64,000 bases of DNA from Brasenia schreberi (Eukaryota; Streptophyta; Magnoliopsida; Nymphaeales; Cabombaceae), in the NCBI GenBank assembly GCA_036023115.1, contig JAYKKT010000040.1, forward strand, positions 2,229,501 through 2,293,500, in the 5' to 3' direction. The stretch's first letter is position 1. Every line of letters begins with the position of its first letter. Below the pieces are notes generated by a model. The model saw nothing but the letters and a program-made list of their open reading frames with translations. It had not been told where the DNA came from and searched no databases. The translations under genes and the position numbers were made by a program. Positions 23,923 through 36,612 of this stretch are shown here, in pieces.

Positions 23923-24238
23923 TCGCGGTACGCCTCCTCTGACACCTATAGTAGCTCTCCGTTGTTCTCTTTTCCCCTTCGTCTTCTTCATTGTGAATCC
24001 GTCCTTTGGGTGCTTTAAGGGATTTGCTTCTTTTCTTGCTCTCTTTCCCTCTCTCTCATGCTGCTGCAAGGGTCGTAGTTGATAGATCTTTTCTTTCATT
24101 CCTGGCGATTTAGTGTTTTTCGGTTGATATTGCAATTTTTTTTTTTTTATCATTTGTTCATTATTCAGTTCGTTCGGGTAACGAGGATTTGTTTTTACCT
24201 TCTTTTTTTCTCAGGAATTGAACTGAAGATTCGGCAAG

Positions 24239-27200
24239 ATGAGGTATTCTTACTATATTTTTTGTACTTCTTAAATCCAGTGTCTGCTTGTTTTTGCGTG
24301 TTGATTTATTTATGTGTGTGTGTTACCGCGCGGTCTCCATTCAGTGTGCAACTCTAACTATTTCTCGTGTCGATTTTGTGGCATGTCTAACATCAGATCT
24401 ATTGCTGTTTGAGATAATCTTCATTGATTCTATACTAGTTTGTGCTGTTATTCTGCATCATATTCTTTTGGGTTGCAGATATGAAGGTATATTTCAGTTG
24501 AATAGCACTTAGTTATAGATCAGATAAGAAGGTCTAAGTCCGCCCAAAATATATTGAACTTGTCATTCTCTCTTTTTGTTTCTTTATTGATCTTAGTGTT
24601 TTATGTCCACGTCCTTATTTCAGTTAGCTGTGAGCGATTCGTAACATTTCTTGCAGTGATAGTCTTTGTGTTTACGTAAAACTTACCCGCATTTCGAAAA
24701 AGGGCCAGTGGGAAGATGTGGTTGAATATATAGTGATTCACGAGTTGCGAATGTAGGAAAGAGATTGCTCTTTAACCCTTGCGTGATAATGTATGGGTTG
24801 CGTGATAAAATATCGAGACACTGGTGTACAATGCCATGCAACAGAAACACAAGGCGTGCATCCCATTAATCTCACTTGTCTGAAGGTTCAAGAAATTGTA
24901 GGAATGGTCTTGCTTGTTTAAATGGTTTCAGTAAACTCTGCATTTGCCTTAACTCTCAGGCTTCATCGTGTTCTTTGATCTTTCTCATCATTAGTCAGCT
25001 TGATTTTATCTAAGGGAATAACAGGGAACATGTTTCATGCTTCCATTGATATCTTTGTGGTGTAATTAATGTGACAGTCTATAATTCGAACTTTTGAGGG
25101 GGATTTAGGGTACCTTTACATTACCCCATGATTCCTCAACTTTCACAGGAAGCTGTGATTTCCTATCACAAGATATGTCACATGGACACGGCTCAGAGGT
25201 GCTGTATCCGCATAGGCATGGTGCGGGTTTGGACACGTCTGACTCGACAAAGTTAATGTTGGGTGTGTTTGACTGCGTCAAATCATAGTTTGGTCCAAAA
25301 ATCAACACTTCCAGAAGTGATTTTTTCGAAATAGAAAGTTTCTTTATGTAAAAAAACAGACAAGAGAAAACAGTAAAATGAAAAGGAATGGAAGAAGGAA
25401 TGACAAAGAGGAACAAAGGATGCAAAATCAACCTACCATTCACCCAACAAATCCACAGATCTGCAAGGGTTTGCTCTATCCCAAGCACCGTTGGGCACTG
25501 CAAATGAGAGAGGAGGGGACAGGTATAACATATTAAGAGGGGGAGAGAAGGACACATGTAAAAGGAAGACTGCAAGGAACATGTGAGGAGAGAGATCGAT
25601 GCGGTGCGGGGGGGGGGGGGGGTACGAGAATAAAATAAGGGTAGGGGAGGGAGGGAAGGAGATGAAATATGAAAAAGGGTGAGGTGAGGCTGGCAATGAA
25701 ATTTTGGGTAGGGGAACAGTGGTTCAGTTTGTATATACTGTTACAAACATAGGCTAAAGTTTTTGGGTAAATAATGAAGCATGTAATGATACTTATGAAT
25801 GAACTTAAGCATGTGGAACACCATAATTGTTGTATCATAATTAAATGAGTATACAATAAAGCTCCTCATGCCAAAAATTTTAAAGCTTGTATGCACTGGC
25901 AGTAAATGCACATGAGAGAATTTTAAGTTTTAGCTCGTACTTTGGGTATTTAGTTTGAAATTGTTGGATGTATCATGTTGGTTTAATATTGCCTAATATC
26001 TCTCCAAAGTGCGTCCTAACAATTTTTTTGTTTCTCCCCAATATTCTGCAGCAAGCTCCAGAGCGATGTTTTAAGGGAAACTATTTCTACTGTTGTGGGT
26101 GAAGCAAAAGAGAAGAAACGCAAGTTCACTGAAACAATTGAGCTTCAGATTGGTTTGAAAAATTATGATCCCCAGAAGGACAAACGTTTCAGTGGCTCTG
26201 TGAAGCTACCTCATATTCCTCGCCCAAAAATGAAAGTTTGCATGCTTGGTGATGCTCAGCATGTTGAAGAGGTATGTTAATTGAAGATGTAAGATGCTTT
26301 TGAATTTTGTTAAAAACCTACCCTAAACACCAAGGAGGTCAAAATGGTTGAAATTTGTATTTGATCGTGCTTATGGAAGGTACTGTATCATCATATAAAA
26401 TGCAGGCTGAGAAAATAGGTTTGGATTATATGGATGTTGAAGGTTTGAAGAAGATGAACAAAAACAAGAAACTGGTTAAGAAGCTTGCGAAGAAGTACCA
26501 TGCTTTCCTTGCATCGGAGGCTATTATCAAACAGATCCCTCGGCTTCTTGGTCCAGGTCTTAACAAGGCTGGGAAGTTTCCCACACTTGTTACGCATCAG
26601 GAGTCCCTGGAATCAAAGGTGAATGAAACCAAGGCAATGGTTAAGTTCCAGCTTAAGAAGGTCCTCTGCATGGGAGTTGCTGTTGGTAATTGCGGCATGG
26701 AGGAAAAGCAGATCTTCCAGAATGTGCAACTAAGTGTCAACTTTCTTGTGTCGCTTTTGAAGAAGAACTGGCAGAACGTAAGTATCATATTATTATTATG
26801 GAATAGCTTGAGTGCATTATGTGCTTTTGTTGTTGCTCTTTGGTACTTTTCATGTTTTACTTTGGCTTAGGACACTATTTATTCACCAAGGTTCAAGTTT
26901 GGCTCTAGGATTTTCTTTTACTATGGGTGAGACACATACATATATATACACACATATACATACACATATATATATATATATATATATATATGCATTCCTG
27001 TACTATGAGAAATTCCATGTAGTGATTATACTGCTACAGGAGTCGATAGTGTCAAACTGTTTACTCTCTTTGAGAGTTTGGTTTCATTACCTTCATAATT
27101 ATTGTTCTTTCGTTAAGAGTGCATGATGCCTCACTCTTTGACTTCCCTAGAAGATCAAAGTTTCAGATCATTTTAGCTAGTGCTATTCATTGCTCTTGAT

Positions 27201-27659
27201 GGATAGAACTGACCCTTCCATTGAGACTGTTGGAAAGAAACTTCTGTCTTGAACACTCCAACACCTGACACTGGTACTTCCCTGTGTCCCAGTCAGTATT
27301 AAGTATTCTGATCAATTTTAAACTGAAGGTACTAATTTAGGGACAGTTATTATAGACCCACATTGTTTAGAATGTTTTTTCGAAGCGTTGTCCTTATAAT
27401 GAATTTGAATCCAAATTTTGAATAAATATATAAGCATCCATAGCACGTATCTGCAGTCTGTTTCTCCACTAATTCATGATTCATAAAGTTGCCAAACCGT
27501 ACCCCTGCTTCCATGCCATTCATGTATAGCATAGCACTGACCTTCTATTAAAAACATATGCCACTTCTGATAAACTAAAGCTTTCTTTTTGGTTGATTTA
27601 ATCAGGTGAGGTGCCTGTACCTGAAGAGTACCATGGGCAGGGCTGTCCGGTTATTCTAA
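24239..27659 (+). CDS. RPL10A: Cytosolic 60S ribosomal protein uL1 (L10a)
   Basis: Four coding exons: 24239-24243 (ATGAG only), 26052-26271, 26406-26777 and 27606-27659. They total 216 residues, the same length as Arabidopsis L10a. Splicing ATG AG|C AAG CTC gives the family start [20 protein letters not shown]. Diagnostic blocks follow: [74 protein letters not shown] and the end [10 protein letters not shown]. uL1 forms the L1 stalk at the ribosomal E site and helps release deacylated tRNA. All introns have GT-AG ends. Intron 1 (24244-26051) splits codon 2. The gene is near-identical to its family, so this is clearly a functional copy. The telo-box and site II elements upstream fit a constitutive translation gene. 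Confidence 0.97.
25608..25622 (+). repeat. Poly(G)15 tract in RPL10A intron 1
   Basis: Fifteen consecutive G on the coding strand within a purine-rich stretch (about 25510-25690). Such a run can form quadruplex structures. It may also be a length-unstable assembly site. Confidence 0.8.
26932..26991 (+). repeat. (CA/TA)n microsatellite in RPL10A intron 3
   Basis: Interrupted CATATACACA units pass into a pure TA run. It lies about 150 bp after the exon 3 donor and is of no coding relevance. Confidence 0.85.
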
Positions 27660-29736
27660 GCATCTGGTCTTTGGAGCAATTCGTGTTGGACGTTCCTATT
27701 GGGCATAAGTATCTATTTTAGTGACTGAAAGTAACCGTAGTCTTATATTTCTGCAGTTTTGTTTTGCACTCGGGCGATTTTTGGGTTTTGCTTTCCAATT
27801 CCGTTCAAAGCGATCTTGCACTGTGGGACAACTTAGTAGAGATGTTCAATTTACATTCAATGCAAATGGATACTGAGTTTTTTTTTATTGTTCGTGTGAT
27901 GCACATTATATATGCTCTCTCTCACACGCACTCACGCACACACAGACGGTTTTTATGCACAGCTTGTAATTGGTTTTGACCATTCCCTATACGTTTCTTA
28001 TTCGTTGTAGTTCCTGTGGCTGTGCACATGCACACTTACAATGGTGCATTTTTTAGTCATGGTAAAATCCTGCTAGGAAAATATCTAATTGTTGAACTCC
28101 TTTATTTTGTTTGAGAAAATTGTAGTAACATACGATACTCCAATTAGAATTTGTTGAAAGTTTCTGAAAATATAGAAAATGTGATCAAGTTAAAGGCCAT
28201 GAGATAGATATCCAGGGCGTGCATCTGGCTTCGGCCTCCCAATGAACCACCCCATAAAAAAGAACGTGATCTAGATAAAGTTGCCACCTCTCTTGCCTAG
28301 GAGGTGACTCGAAATGACCTTTCACTCAATGTTTGGGCACGTTAATCTTAAAGGGTCCCTATCCAACCTGGGGTTGCCTGTCCGAAATAAATGACATTAT
28401 CTCCATTTTGTATCTGGATTTTCTTGCGATGTATTGGTGTTATGAGTTCTCGATTCCAGTTGCTACCAGATGTGTTTCGTTAAATACGTAAACAACATAA
28501 CACGGTGTAATGCAATGTGTGAACTCAATTTATTTTAGTTGATCAGTCAAATTCCAAGAATAGAAGTCTTGTTCAACACGCCATTCTTTTGTTTGTCGAA
28601 CACAAGCTTTTGCTGAAACAAAAACATCCAAATACATAAAATACCAGTCGGGTCTAGGCTAGGCACCCTGTCAGTTACAAAGGTAATCAAGCCCCTCGAA
28701 TACGGTTCGTAGGTGCAATGCTCTTTATTGCTGTGCCTTGACATCTGTGGGCTTGTCAAGTTCTGTGTATGGCTGCTATGCGATTTATTCTAGATTTTGC
28801 CTGCATTCATGCAGTATCTGAATGGGGTGTGATGATCTAGCCCCAAGTAGGGTACTATGTTGGTTTGGAGATGACACGAATGAAATATCCCGATTACACC
28901 TGATCCGGCCTCCATTTGTGTGTGCGCGTGTGTAGTCTATGGTATGCTTCAGATATACCGGGGAACGTACATAGCCATGATCTCTGATTGGCGTAGCTTG
29001 AAGAGGTTCGTAATGGCAATTTTAGTTTTCGGCAACATTGACACAATTACCGTCGAATATAAGTATGGGTTTGGAGCATCTTCTTTTGACGACCAAGAAT
29101 TTTATGCTAAGAGTTTTCCAACTAAAAAATTTGGCTCTGCATCGCCTTCATGTTATCGGTACACAATTTGCTTCAACTGTTGTGCATTTTCGTATGCACT
29201 CAGGCATCAACTTATTATCTTATGGGAGTCGAGTGTTTCGGCTGGTTTAGTCTCCGGTGGCCGCGCGCATGATCCGAGGAGTTAGTTGCTTATGTTTTGC
29301 TTCCAAAGACTTGTGACAATGGCATGTCAACAGGTCAGGGAAAAGGGAACCCAAACTCCCAGATAACCATGCAGAGACCAGCATCCACTGAAGACTTTAC
29401 AAAAGAAATAGGTATAATACAAGAGAAGGAAAATCTAACTCCCAGATATTCATCAATCGAACAGGTAGCAACACAGAAGGAATACCATTAAAAACCCAAA
29501 AGTACAACCATTTTCAATCATCACTTTGGACAACAATTAAATCTCGCCTATACACACAAACGATGAAAAGCCCCTTTTCCGGGTCCGTGTCTGAAAAGGG
29601 CCAATCTTGTCCTAGCCACCAAGATTTCGTGTAAGGTATGACACGATGAAGTGAGATCCTGCTGCTTTCGTAACTCCAAAACGTCTATGCTTCACATCAA
29701 ATATGAAGAATAGTGCCACATGGAGGCCATGAAATA
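27660..29736. other. Convergent spacer between RPL10A and XBAT33
   Basis: The 3' UTRs of both convergent genes lie at its ends. The middle shows no recognisable gene. The open frames at 28920-29285 and 29038-29250 have no family signature. Confidence 0.45.
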
Positions 29737-32700
29737 TTAAACATTTATTTCTGAAGTACATTGCTGCTCCCTTTGGAAACTTCTTCGGTGCCGAAAGAGC
29801 ATCGAGCAACCTGTTTTCTCTATTCTTGGCCCATCCATTGTACCCTGCCCTGCAGAAACGTTCCTTTGCAACTGAGGAGCTTCATCTCCAGTCGCTTCTG
29901 GACTGTATCCACGTGAAAGATAATGGTCTTCACTGCCCGTACATGAAGGCATGGTTACAGATGGGAACGGCGCGCAAGAGACGGTGCAGAATACATCTGA
30001 AGACACGGAAGCAACCCGATTCTTGCGGAAGTCAGCTCTACAGAGACTGCTAGATGGTGGAGCGCAGCCATGAGTCTGAAGCATGCATGGTGTGCAGAGA
30101 ACAAGAGAAGAGTTCAGGTTGAGATCCTTGATAGGGGAGCAAGGCAATTTGACGAAAGACATGATGCCATTGCGACAAAGAGGACATCGAATAGAACCAG
30201 GGGGATTAACAGCTTCTGATGTGACACTGATATTGGAACAAAGGTAAAGGGCACATTTGACGCAGAACTCATGCGCACAACCTGAAAATGAGAAGAATGT
30301 AATTTCAACTTGCCAATAGGAACCAAAACTATAGGCAACATGAACTGAATTCAACAATGACATTGGTTTCATGTGACCCATTGATATAACCAAGGGAAAA
30401 ATGATGTCACTGCAACCAATACAGGACCATAGACCATGGATAAAATCACAGCGAACACCAGGTCCCATCAAAAGCTGGCACTGAATAATAGATTCCTCTA
30501 GGTTTATGGGAAATTCAATACTTTTACGTACTTCCAATACACAGAATAAAAGCTGCTCACAACCGCCAGGCTAAAACTTCAATATGCCCACAAGAAATTG
30601 GGCCCGTTTTGGATATTTTGTTGGTTAACTTCCTATAGAATTATAAGGAGACTATCATATTTGTTTTATGATCTATTTTAGCAATGTTTTGCCACTCAAA
30701 GGCGAACTTTCTTTAGTTAGTCACCTGATTAAGGAATAAAGATAAAAATGGAAAATGAAAAGAAAAACATAACTATAGTACGGTGCTTTGATTTTCAATT
30801 TGCAAGTTTATGATACAAAGTATATAACAAGTCCACGTGGAATTTCCACTATAATATAAAAAGGAATCTATGATGTTGTAATGTATGGTTTATTTGCACA
30901 TTTGTCATTTGGAACTGTATCACGCAAGTGTTTAGACACAAAATCTAGAAAATCTTCTCGAGTTGGGCAGGTTCCTATGCAACAATTCTTGTAAAAACGT
31001 CAAAGAGAATATGATTTGGCAAGCACCATATTGGCGTGCATGTAAAACACATTAAGATCCACAGAAAGTTGAATTCCACATGTACATCTACTCGTACCTT
31101 CATGCATGCAAAATGCAAACAAACCATACATATAAGCTAAGGCAACAATTAGGCCTCTTTAAGAGAAATGGAAACCCAGTTTGGGACAAGTTAGCAGAGT
31201 GCATACCAAGCATTCGAAAGAAATGTTGCTAAAGGCCATAAACTTTTGATAACCATAATAAGTTAATAACGATGAATAAACAAAAACATTAAGGAGTTAC
31301 TGTGGTTTTTTATTTTTAATATAATAGGGAGGCTGGAGCCAAGTATGCATGCCTTGGGAACCCAACTCACACCCTGCGTCTGGTAGAGCCTCAGCCGAGA
31401 GCCCTGCCAGGTGGGGCTAGCACCCTGGGTGCAAGAGTTACTGTAGTTTTATCAACAAGCAGTTAAATAATATCAATATAAAACAAGCAGTTAAACAATA
31501 TCAACAGACCTTGCAACATAACAAATAAGAAATTTCATACCAAATAACTCAGTATCGCCATCTCATGAATGAAAGCATTTATCTGTTGACAAAGCAAGGG
31601 AATTAAGACTAGATAAGGTAACTGACCTTCAGCAGCCACAGTGCAAGCCCTCTCCAAGCATACAGAACAAAGATCACTGTCATCTGATGGCGTGCTATCA
31701 GATTGCAACCCATGCTCTCTGCAAAGACAAGTTGATTAATGATATGCTCTAAATATATGCAAGACACACCTCGCTACAGAGGCACCACATATTCTATGTA
31801 ACTGCTTAATGATGCACCAATATTAAGCTGCCTCTAAGATCCTATCATACTTGAAAAAAATATATTTTATTCTCTTTTTATTTTTTGTTAGAACTGGGAG
31901 GACGAAGCCAGGTATGCACACCCCTGGAGTCGAACTTGCGAGCACATTCTGACACAACATCAAGGGGATTATGGTCATCAGCAAGCTCATGTTAAGTTGA
32001 AACGTGACAGAAAGAAAAAACTCCAAGTAAATACCAACGCTTGTATAACCATATCAAACAGGGCGTTGCATATTATGAAGTATCTGACAAGAGTAAGCAG
32101 CCAGAAATGTTTCCCACTATAGCCATGAAACAAAACAACAACCAAGGAGGGCAAGAAAGAACAAGGCAGTGCTCAAGAAATGCAAAACAAGGAAATCAAC
32201 CAGTTGAGGAAGCCAGCACCAATGTTGGAGCCTGTCTAAATAAAGCAATCCGTCTTCAATGATAAAGAGGCATTCCAATGACAGTCAAAGATGAAGCAGA
32301 AAGATGAGCTAAAAGCTTTTAACAAGTTCAACTATGCCACTCCTAACAGGTAAACATGTCACCGTGTACATGGATGATATTCAATCATCAGGGCATAATC
32401 TAATCTTCTAACATGATACCAACTGAGATTACAGAAGAGCGTAACCCATTATAACAAGCACCATGATATCAATCAACTAAAAATGTTATAAAATGTGTTA
32501 ATGAAGAAACTCCTTCTGGAGACTAACAACAACAACAACTAAGCCTTTTCCCATACTAGATGGGGTTGACTACAACTCCTGGAGACTGCCTTACAAATTG
32601 CATTCTCAAACTTTGTGTGCTGTTTCTGAAGAGTGTCCAGAATAAAAGAAAACAAATGCATGCACAGGGAAAGAAAAAAGAATGTAATAAACATATTCAA

Positions 32701-35153
32701 TGTAAGCATACTACCTTGCAATGTTCAATATGCTTAAGAGAGGCAGTGCTAGATACTTCGACGGAGGGAAGGTTGGAGGAATCACATCAGAGTTAGGTGC
32801 CAACAAAGGCTCCAGCCAATGGCGCCCCCATAATCTGGCAACATCAAAAGGTAGCCACCTGTTCCAAATGTAACCCCAGCATGTGAATAATTGATGACAA
32901 TAACTACAGATAATTCATTTGTTATGTGATGCTATGAAAGATTTAATTACCCATTGCTGTTCAGTGTAGATCTGCCAGCACCTTTTGCAATAAGAGCCTG
33001 AGAGAGAAAGGAACATCAAATTCTAAATTAGTAAACATATATGTAATATAAGAACATCCCCAGGCAGGGAGAATGCAGGACATTAATAGCATATTAATTG
33101 ATTTTTCTGAAGGGAAAAATGATCAACAAATTTAGCCTTGCCTGGCAACTTTTCAGATTGCCGCCACAAGCTGCATAGTGTAGAGGAGTACTTCCAGCAC
33201 CTGGAGAAAACAAAATAACTTGCCAACCGCATGGTATAGAAGACACGAATCATGAAGACAGGACAACAAATTCATATATACGTATACATACACATGTATT
33301 TAAGCCATACCTATGAGGTCCATTGATGTGCCGTAGTGGAATGTCACAACCGAAGCAGATGCATTTAAATCAAGTAGCAACTGAACACAATCAAAGTACC
33401 CATTCAGGGCAGCCACATGAAGAGCTGTTATACCACCATCAGCCGCCTTGTTCACAAATTTGGAAAGCGTACTGTATCATATGAAAATCACTAGTAAATG
33501 ATATATCACTTCATCCGGACCTGCATGGGACTATATTAAGTTTGGACACTGAATTACATGGAAAGGGACCAAGGAAGAACATAAATGCCAAATTTGAGAA
33601 GGAAACACCATTTTACTTCTGAATAGTCACATGAAAACTGTCATATAAAAGGAATGAAGAATATATATGCAAATCGGACAGCAACATTGCAACTACTAAC
33701 AAACAGGATATCTAACCATGGACCTGAAGGCTGACGGAAGGTATAAAAAGCAAGTCCAAACGAATAACGAATGAACAATAACAGGTGCATACTTTCTGTC
33801 ACATTTTTGCTTAATTAAGCTTTCATCGCCACATTCTGAAGAAGTGATCAACTCATAGGGCCCACTAGGAATAAAGTCAGCGACTACAAGCCTTATGCAC
33901 CTGACATGACCATTAAGGGCGGCAAAGTGTAATGCTGTTCTACCACTCAGATAATCTGCTCGTGTAACCTGAACATGCCACACAAAAAAAAGCAACTGAA
34001 CATAGAGATCAAGAACAAGAATATTGAAGCAGCTGCTTGCCTAAAAGGAGAAGATAATTACATTGCATTTGTACAAAAGAAGAGTCTGGACCACTTCCCA
34101 GTGCCCATATCGACAAGCATGCATCAACGCTGTCTGCATAGTGATGAACATACAGGAAAACACAAATATTAGAATGGTTGTTAGTTCACAGCCATGTCTA
34201 TGGATAAGACAAATCGCTATTAACAGAAACATCAAACTTGGGAATCAGGTGGATTTTAATATTGTAGATTCCTTTTCAATGTGACAGAACAACTATGCAG
34301 AAAATAGCAGATTTTTGCATAAATTGGCAATTCTACTTGGCATTTGAATGAACCATCATTGAAAGTAGAATCTTCTAATCAAGTTAACGTAATTCACAAT
34401 AGAATAAAGCAGTAAACAATACAACTGTTTCCTACGATTATGAAAGTTTTGTTGCAACTGAAAATTCAATCACGACAAGAGAAAGGGGAAAGCGAAGCAG
34501 AATTCACATTTCATTGAATAAGAACGCAATAAGAAAAGCAAGCAACAAGCAACTCTCAGATAACAAAACTTGTACCGAAGACTAATCATCAGCGCATTGA
34601 TACTCCTTACTAGCAACATAGCACAATTGAACGAATAAAAACCTCATATAGCATATTTTCCTACATGAGAATGATATCCCTTCCAGCATTTGCCAGGCAC
34701 ATCTAACAGTTTCCAAAGCCTATCCATTTTCCAAAGGGAACGAACTAAAAACAAGTCCGCCAACTCCCCAGCAGAGCATAAGACCAACTTGGTAAGATCA
34801 GAAAACATTAAAAGGAAAAGAAATCGAATCACCTGGCCGCAATAATTCCGTGAGTTGACCTCTGCTCCATGCAAAAGCAACAAGCTCACGATCTGCGGGA
34901 AAAAGAAGAAGAAGAATTCTTTGTGCAAATTTCATATCAGGAAAGCCAATGAGGAAAGGAGAAGGCAGAGAGAAACCTCATTGTGTCCTTTAGCTGCAGC
35001 AAAATGTAAAGGAGAATTAAGGCCACCGAACGTGGAGTATCTGGCGAGGCAAGGATTGAATTCAAGGAGCATCCGAGCTTCAACAAGATCACCATCTCTA
35101 GCGGCAGAAACCAAACGTTCTCCGGATGCAGAACAACCAAATGAGTTTCCCAT
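29737..35153 (-). CDS. XBAT33: E3 ubiquitin ligase XBAT33-type (ankyrin repeats + RING finger)
   Basis: Ten exons on the minus strand join in frame to 510 residues: 35153-34977, 34892-34833, 34133-34062, 33968-33793, 33471-33311, 33200-33142, 32997-32951, 32858-32715, 31718-31627 and 30281-29737. The N-terminus [20 protein letters not shown] is typical of XBAT32/33. Five ankyrin repeats follow ([95 protein letters not shown]). A C3HC4-type RING spans C316-C365: CSVCLERAC, then [11 protein letters not shown], then CPLCR. The tail ([20 protein letters not shown]) is closer to XBAT33 than XBAT32. Such ligases ubiquitinate targets bound by the ankyrin repeats; XBAT32 acts on ACC synthases and lateral rooting. 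The intron between exons 6 and 7 uses a GC donor (CAG|GCAAGG). Confidence 0.94.
31325..31435 (-). mobile_element. SINE-like fragment in XBAT33 intron 9
   Basis: The plus strand reads AGGCTGGAGCCAAGTATGCATG, CCTTGGGAACCCAACTC and GCCCTGCCAGGTGGGGCTAGC. This is the reverse of the SINE layout (tail, box B, CAGGGC head) but strongly diverged. A similar partial copy with GTCGAACTTGCGAGC lies at about 31875-31960 in intron 8. Confidence 0.4.
32525..32578 (-). mobile_element. 54-bp RTE LINE 3'-end insertion in XBAT33 intron 8
   Basis: It reads (AAC)n ACTAAGCCTTTTCCCATACT AGATGGGGTTGACTACAACTC on the plus strand, the complement of the RTE 3' end. It is flanked by the direct repeat CTGGAGACT at 32516-32524 and 32579-32587. 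This is an extremely 5'-truncated but complete integration event. Confidence 0.75.
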
Positions 35154-36452
35154 CTCCCAAATTAAAAGACAAAGAATGATCAAAATTCGACAAGAATCAT
35201 CAAGCCCAGAAGAAATCCATCTCACAAATCGCCGAATTCAACAACTCCAGGCTTAGTTTCCACCTTCAATCCTCCCCAGGAATCATCCCATTCTGTCAAC
35301 TCAAACTCACAATCATCATCAACTCGAAGCTAAAAAACAGAACCCGCACTACAATTTTGCCCGACAAACAACCCTAACAGCAGCATCACATATCAAAATT
35401 CCACACATATCATCAGAGAAAGAACAATCTACGTAGTACTCCAAATTGATTACCCCAACTCACTATTTTCAATGACCCATCGATCAAAATCCCCTCATCA
35501 TCGAAAAACCAAAAAATCCCGCCTTTAGAAGTTCCCATTAAATCACCAATCCCTTATCAGGAAAACATCATCCAAAAGACCCGCCATATAATATCTTCCT
35601 AAATCACCAGTCCGCATATCAAAAAAACATCATGTAGCGACTACCATCATATAGAAATTGATTACACGAAGCGAGGAACCCGGTTTCTTTTTCAATGAGG
35701 TTTGGTGCTTCTTGAGAGGAAGAGAGAGTCGGTCCTCTATGTCAACCCTGGTACACAAGGAAAGATGGTGATCATGGAAGAGATGAATGTGGGGATGATA
35801 ACTGGTGTCTACGGCCAGAGAGACAGAGAAAGAGGGTGCCAAAGTTTAACTTAGAAACCAACGGAAGGATGAGACGAGGATGAGGCATTTACCGTCACGC
35901 GGAATCCGAGCCAGCCCCACGCATTCTCTCCTCCAAAACTCCGCATCAAACGGGGGAGAAAATATAGGGAAAGGCAGAAAAGATTTGGACAACGTAAAAA
36001 CTAAAAACAACCATCCAAACACTTCACCTTTCTGCCTAAACTTACTACCCCTCTTTGCTTTTTTCTATTCTTTTTGCTTACCGATGACATGCATTTACTA
36101 AAAAACGGCCAACTCAAATGCATGTAAATGATTTGTGATTAATGCTAGAGGGAAGGTCAAGATTCCGCTCTTACTGTTTGGCAGTGGCCGACCTAAAAGT
36201 TAAAAAAAAAAATTGGATTGAGGCGAAGTTTACTTTCTCGGATTAAGGTAACATAGCTGTAATTAAGAAAAAAAATCAAACTGTTTTGTATTAGATTTTT
36301 AAGGATTTCAAGTGAGAATGCCAGCTCAACCTGCCTTTTGGGGGCTGTTTGATAAAGAGGTCGAGATTATGGAACTTAAAATTCAGGTTAGTTTCCCTTT
36401 TTTTTATGATCCTCTTTTACTCTCCATCCCAGCCTGTTTGATTATACGATAA
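35154..36452. other. XBAT33 5' flank / leader and spacer
   Basis: The first several hundred bases upstream of the XBAT33 ATG are A/C-rich on the plus strand (T/G-rich on the transcribed strand) and probably hold the 5' UTR. No motif decides the transcription start. No other gene is recognised. Confidence 0.4.
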
Positions 36453-36612
36453 GAATTGGAATTTTAGGCCTAATTGGTCTCGTAATTAAGTGAGTTGTTG
36501 CATGATCCATCTTTTCACTCGATTACGAAGTTGAATTGGAATTTTAGGCCTAATTGGCCTTGTAATTAAGCGAGTTGTTGCATGTCCCATTTTTTTACTT
36601 GATTACGAAGTT
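36453..36612. repeat. Tandem duplication, 80-bp unit, two copies
   Basis: Both copies begin GAATTGGAATTTTAGGCC and share TAATTAAG.GAGTTGTTGCATG and GATTACGAAGTTGA. Start to start is exactly 80 bp (36453 and 36533). Few differences. Confidence 0.8.
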
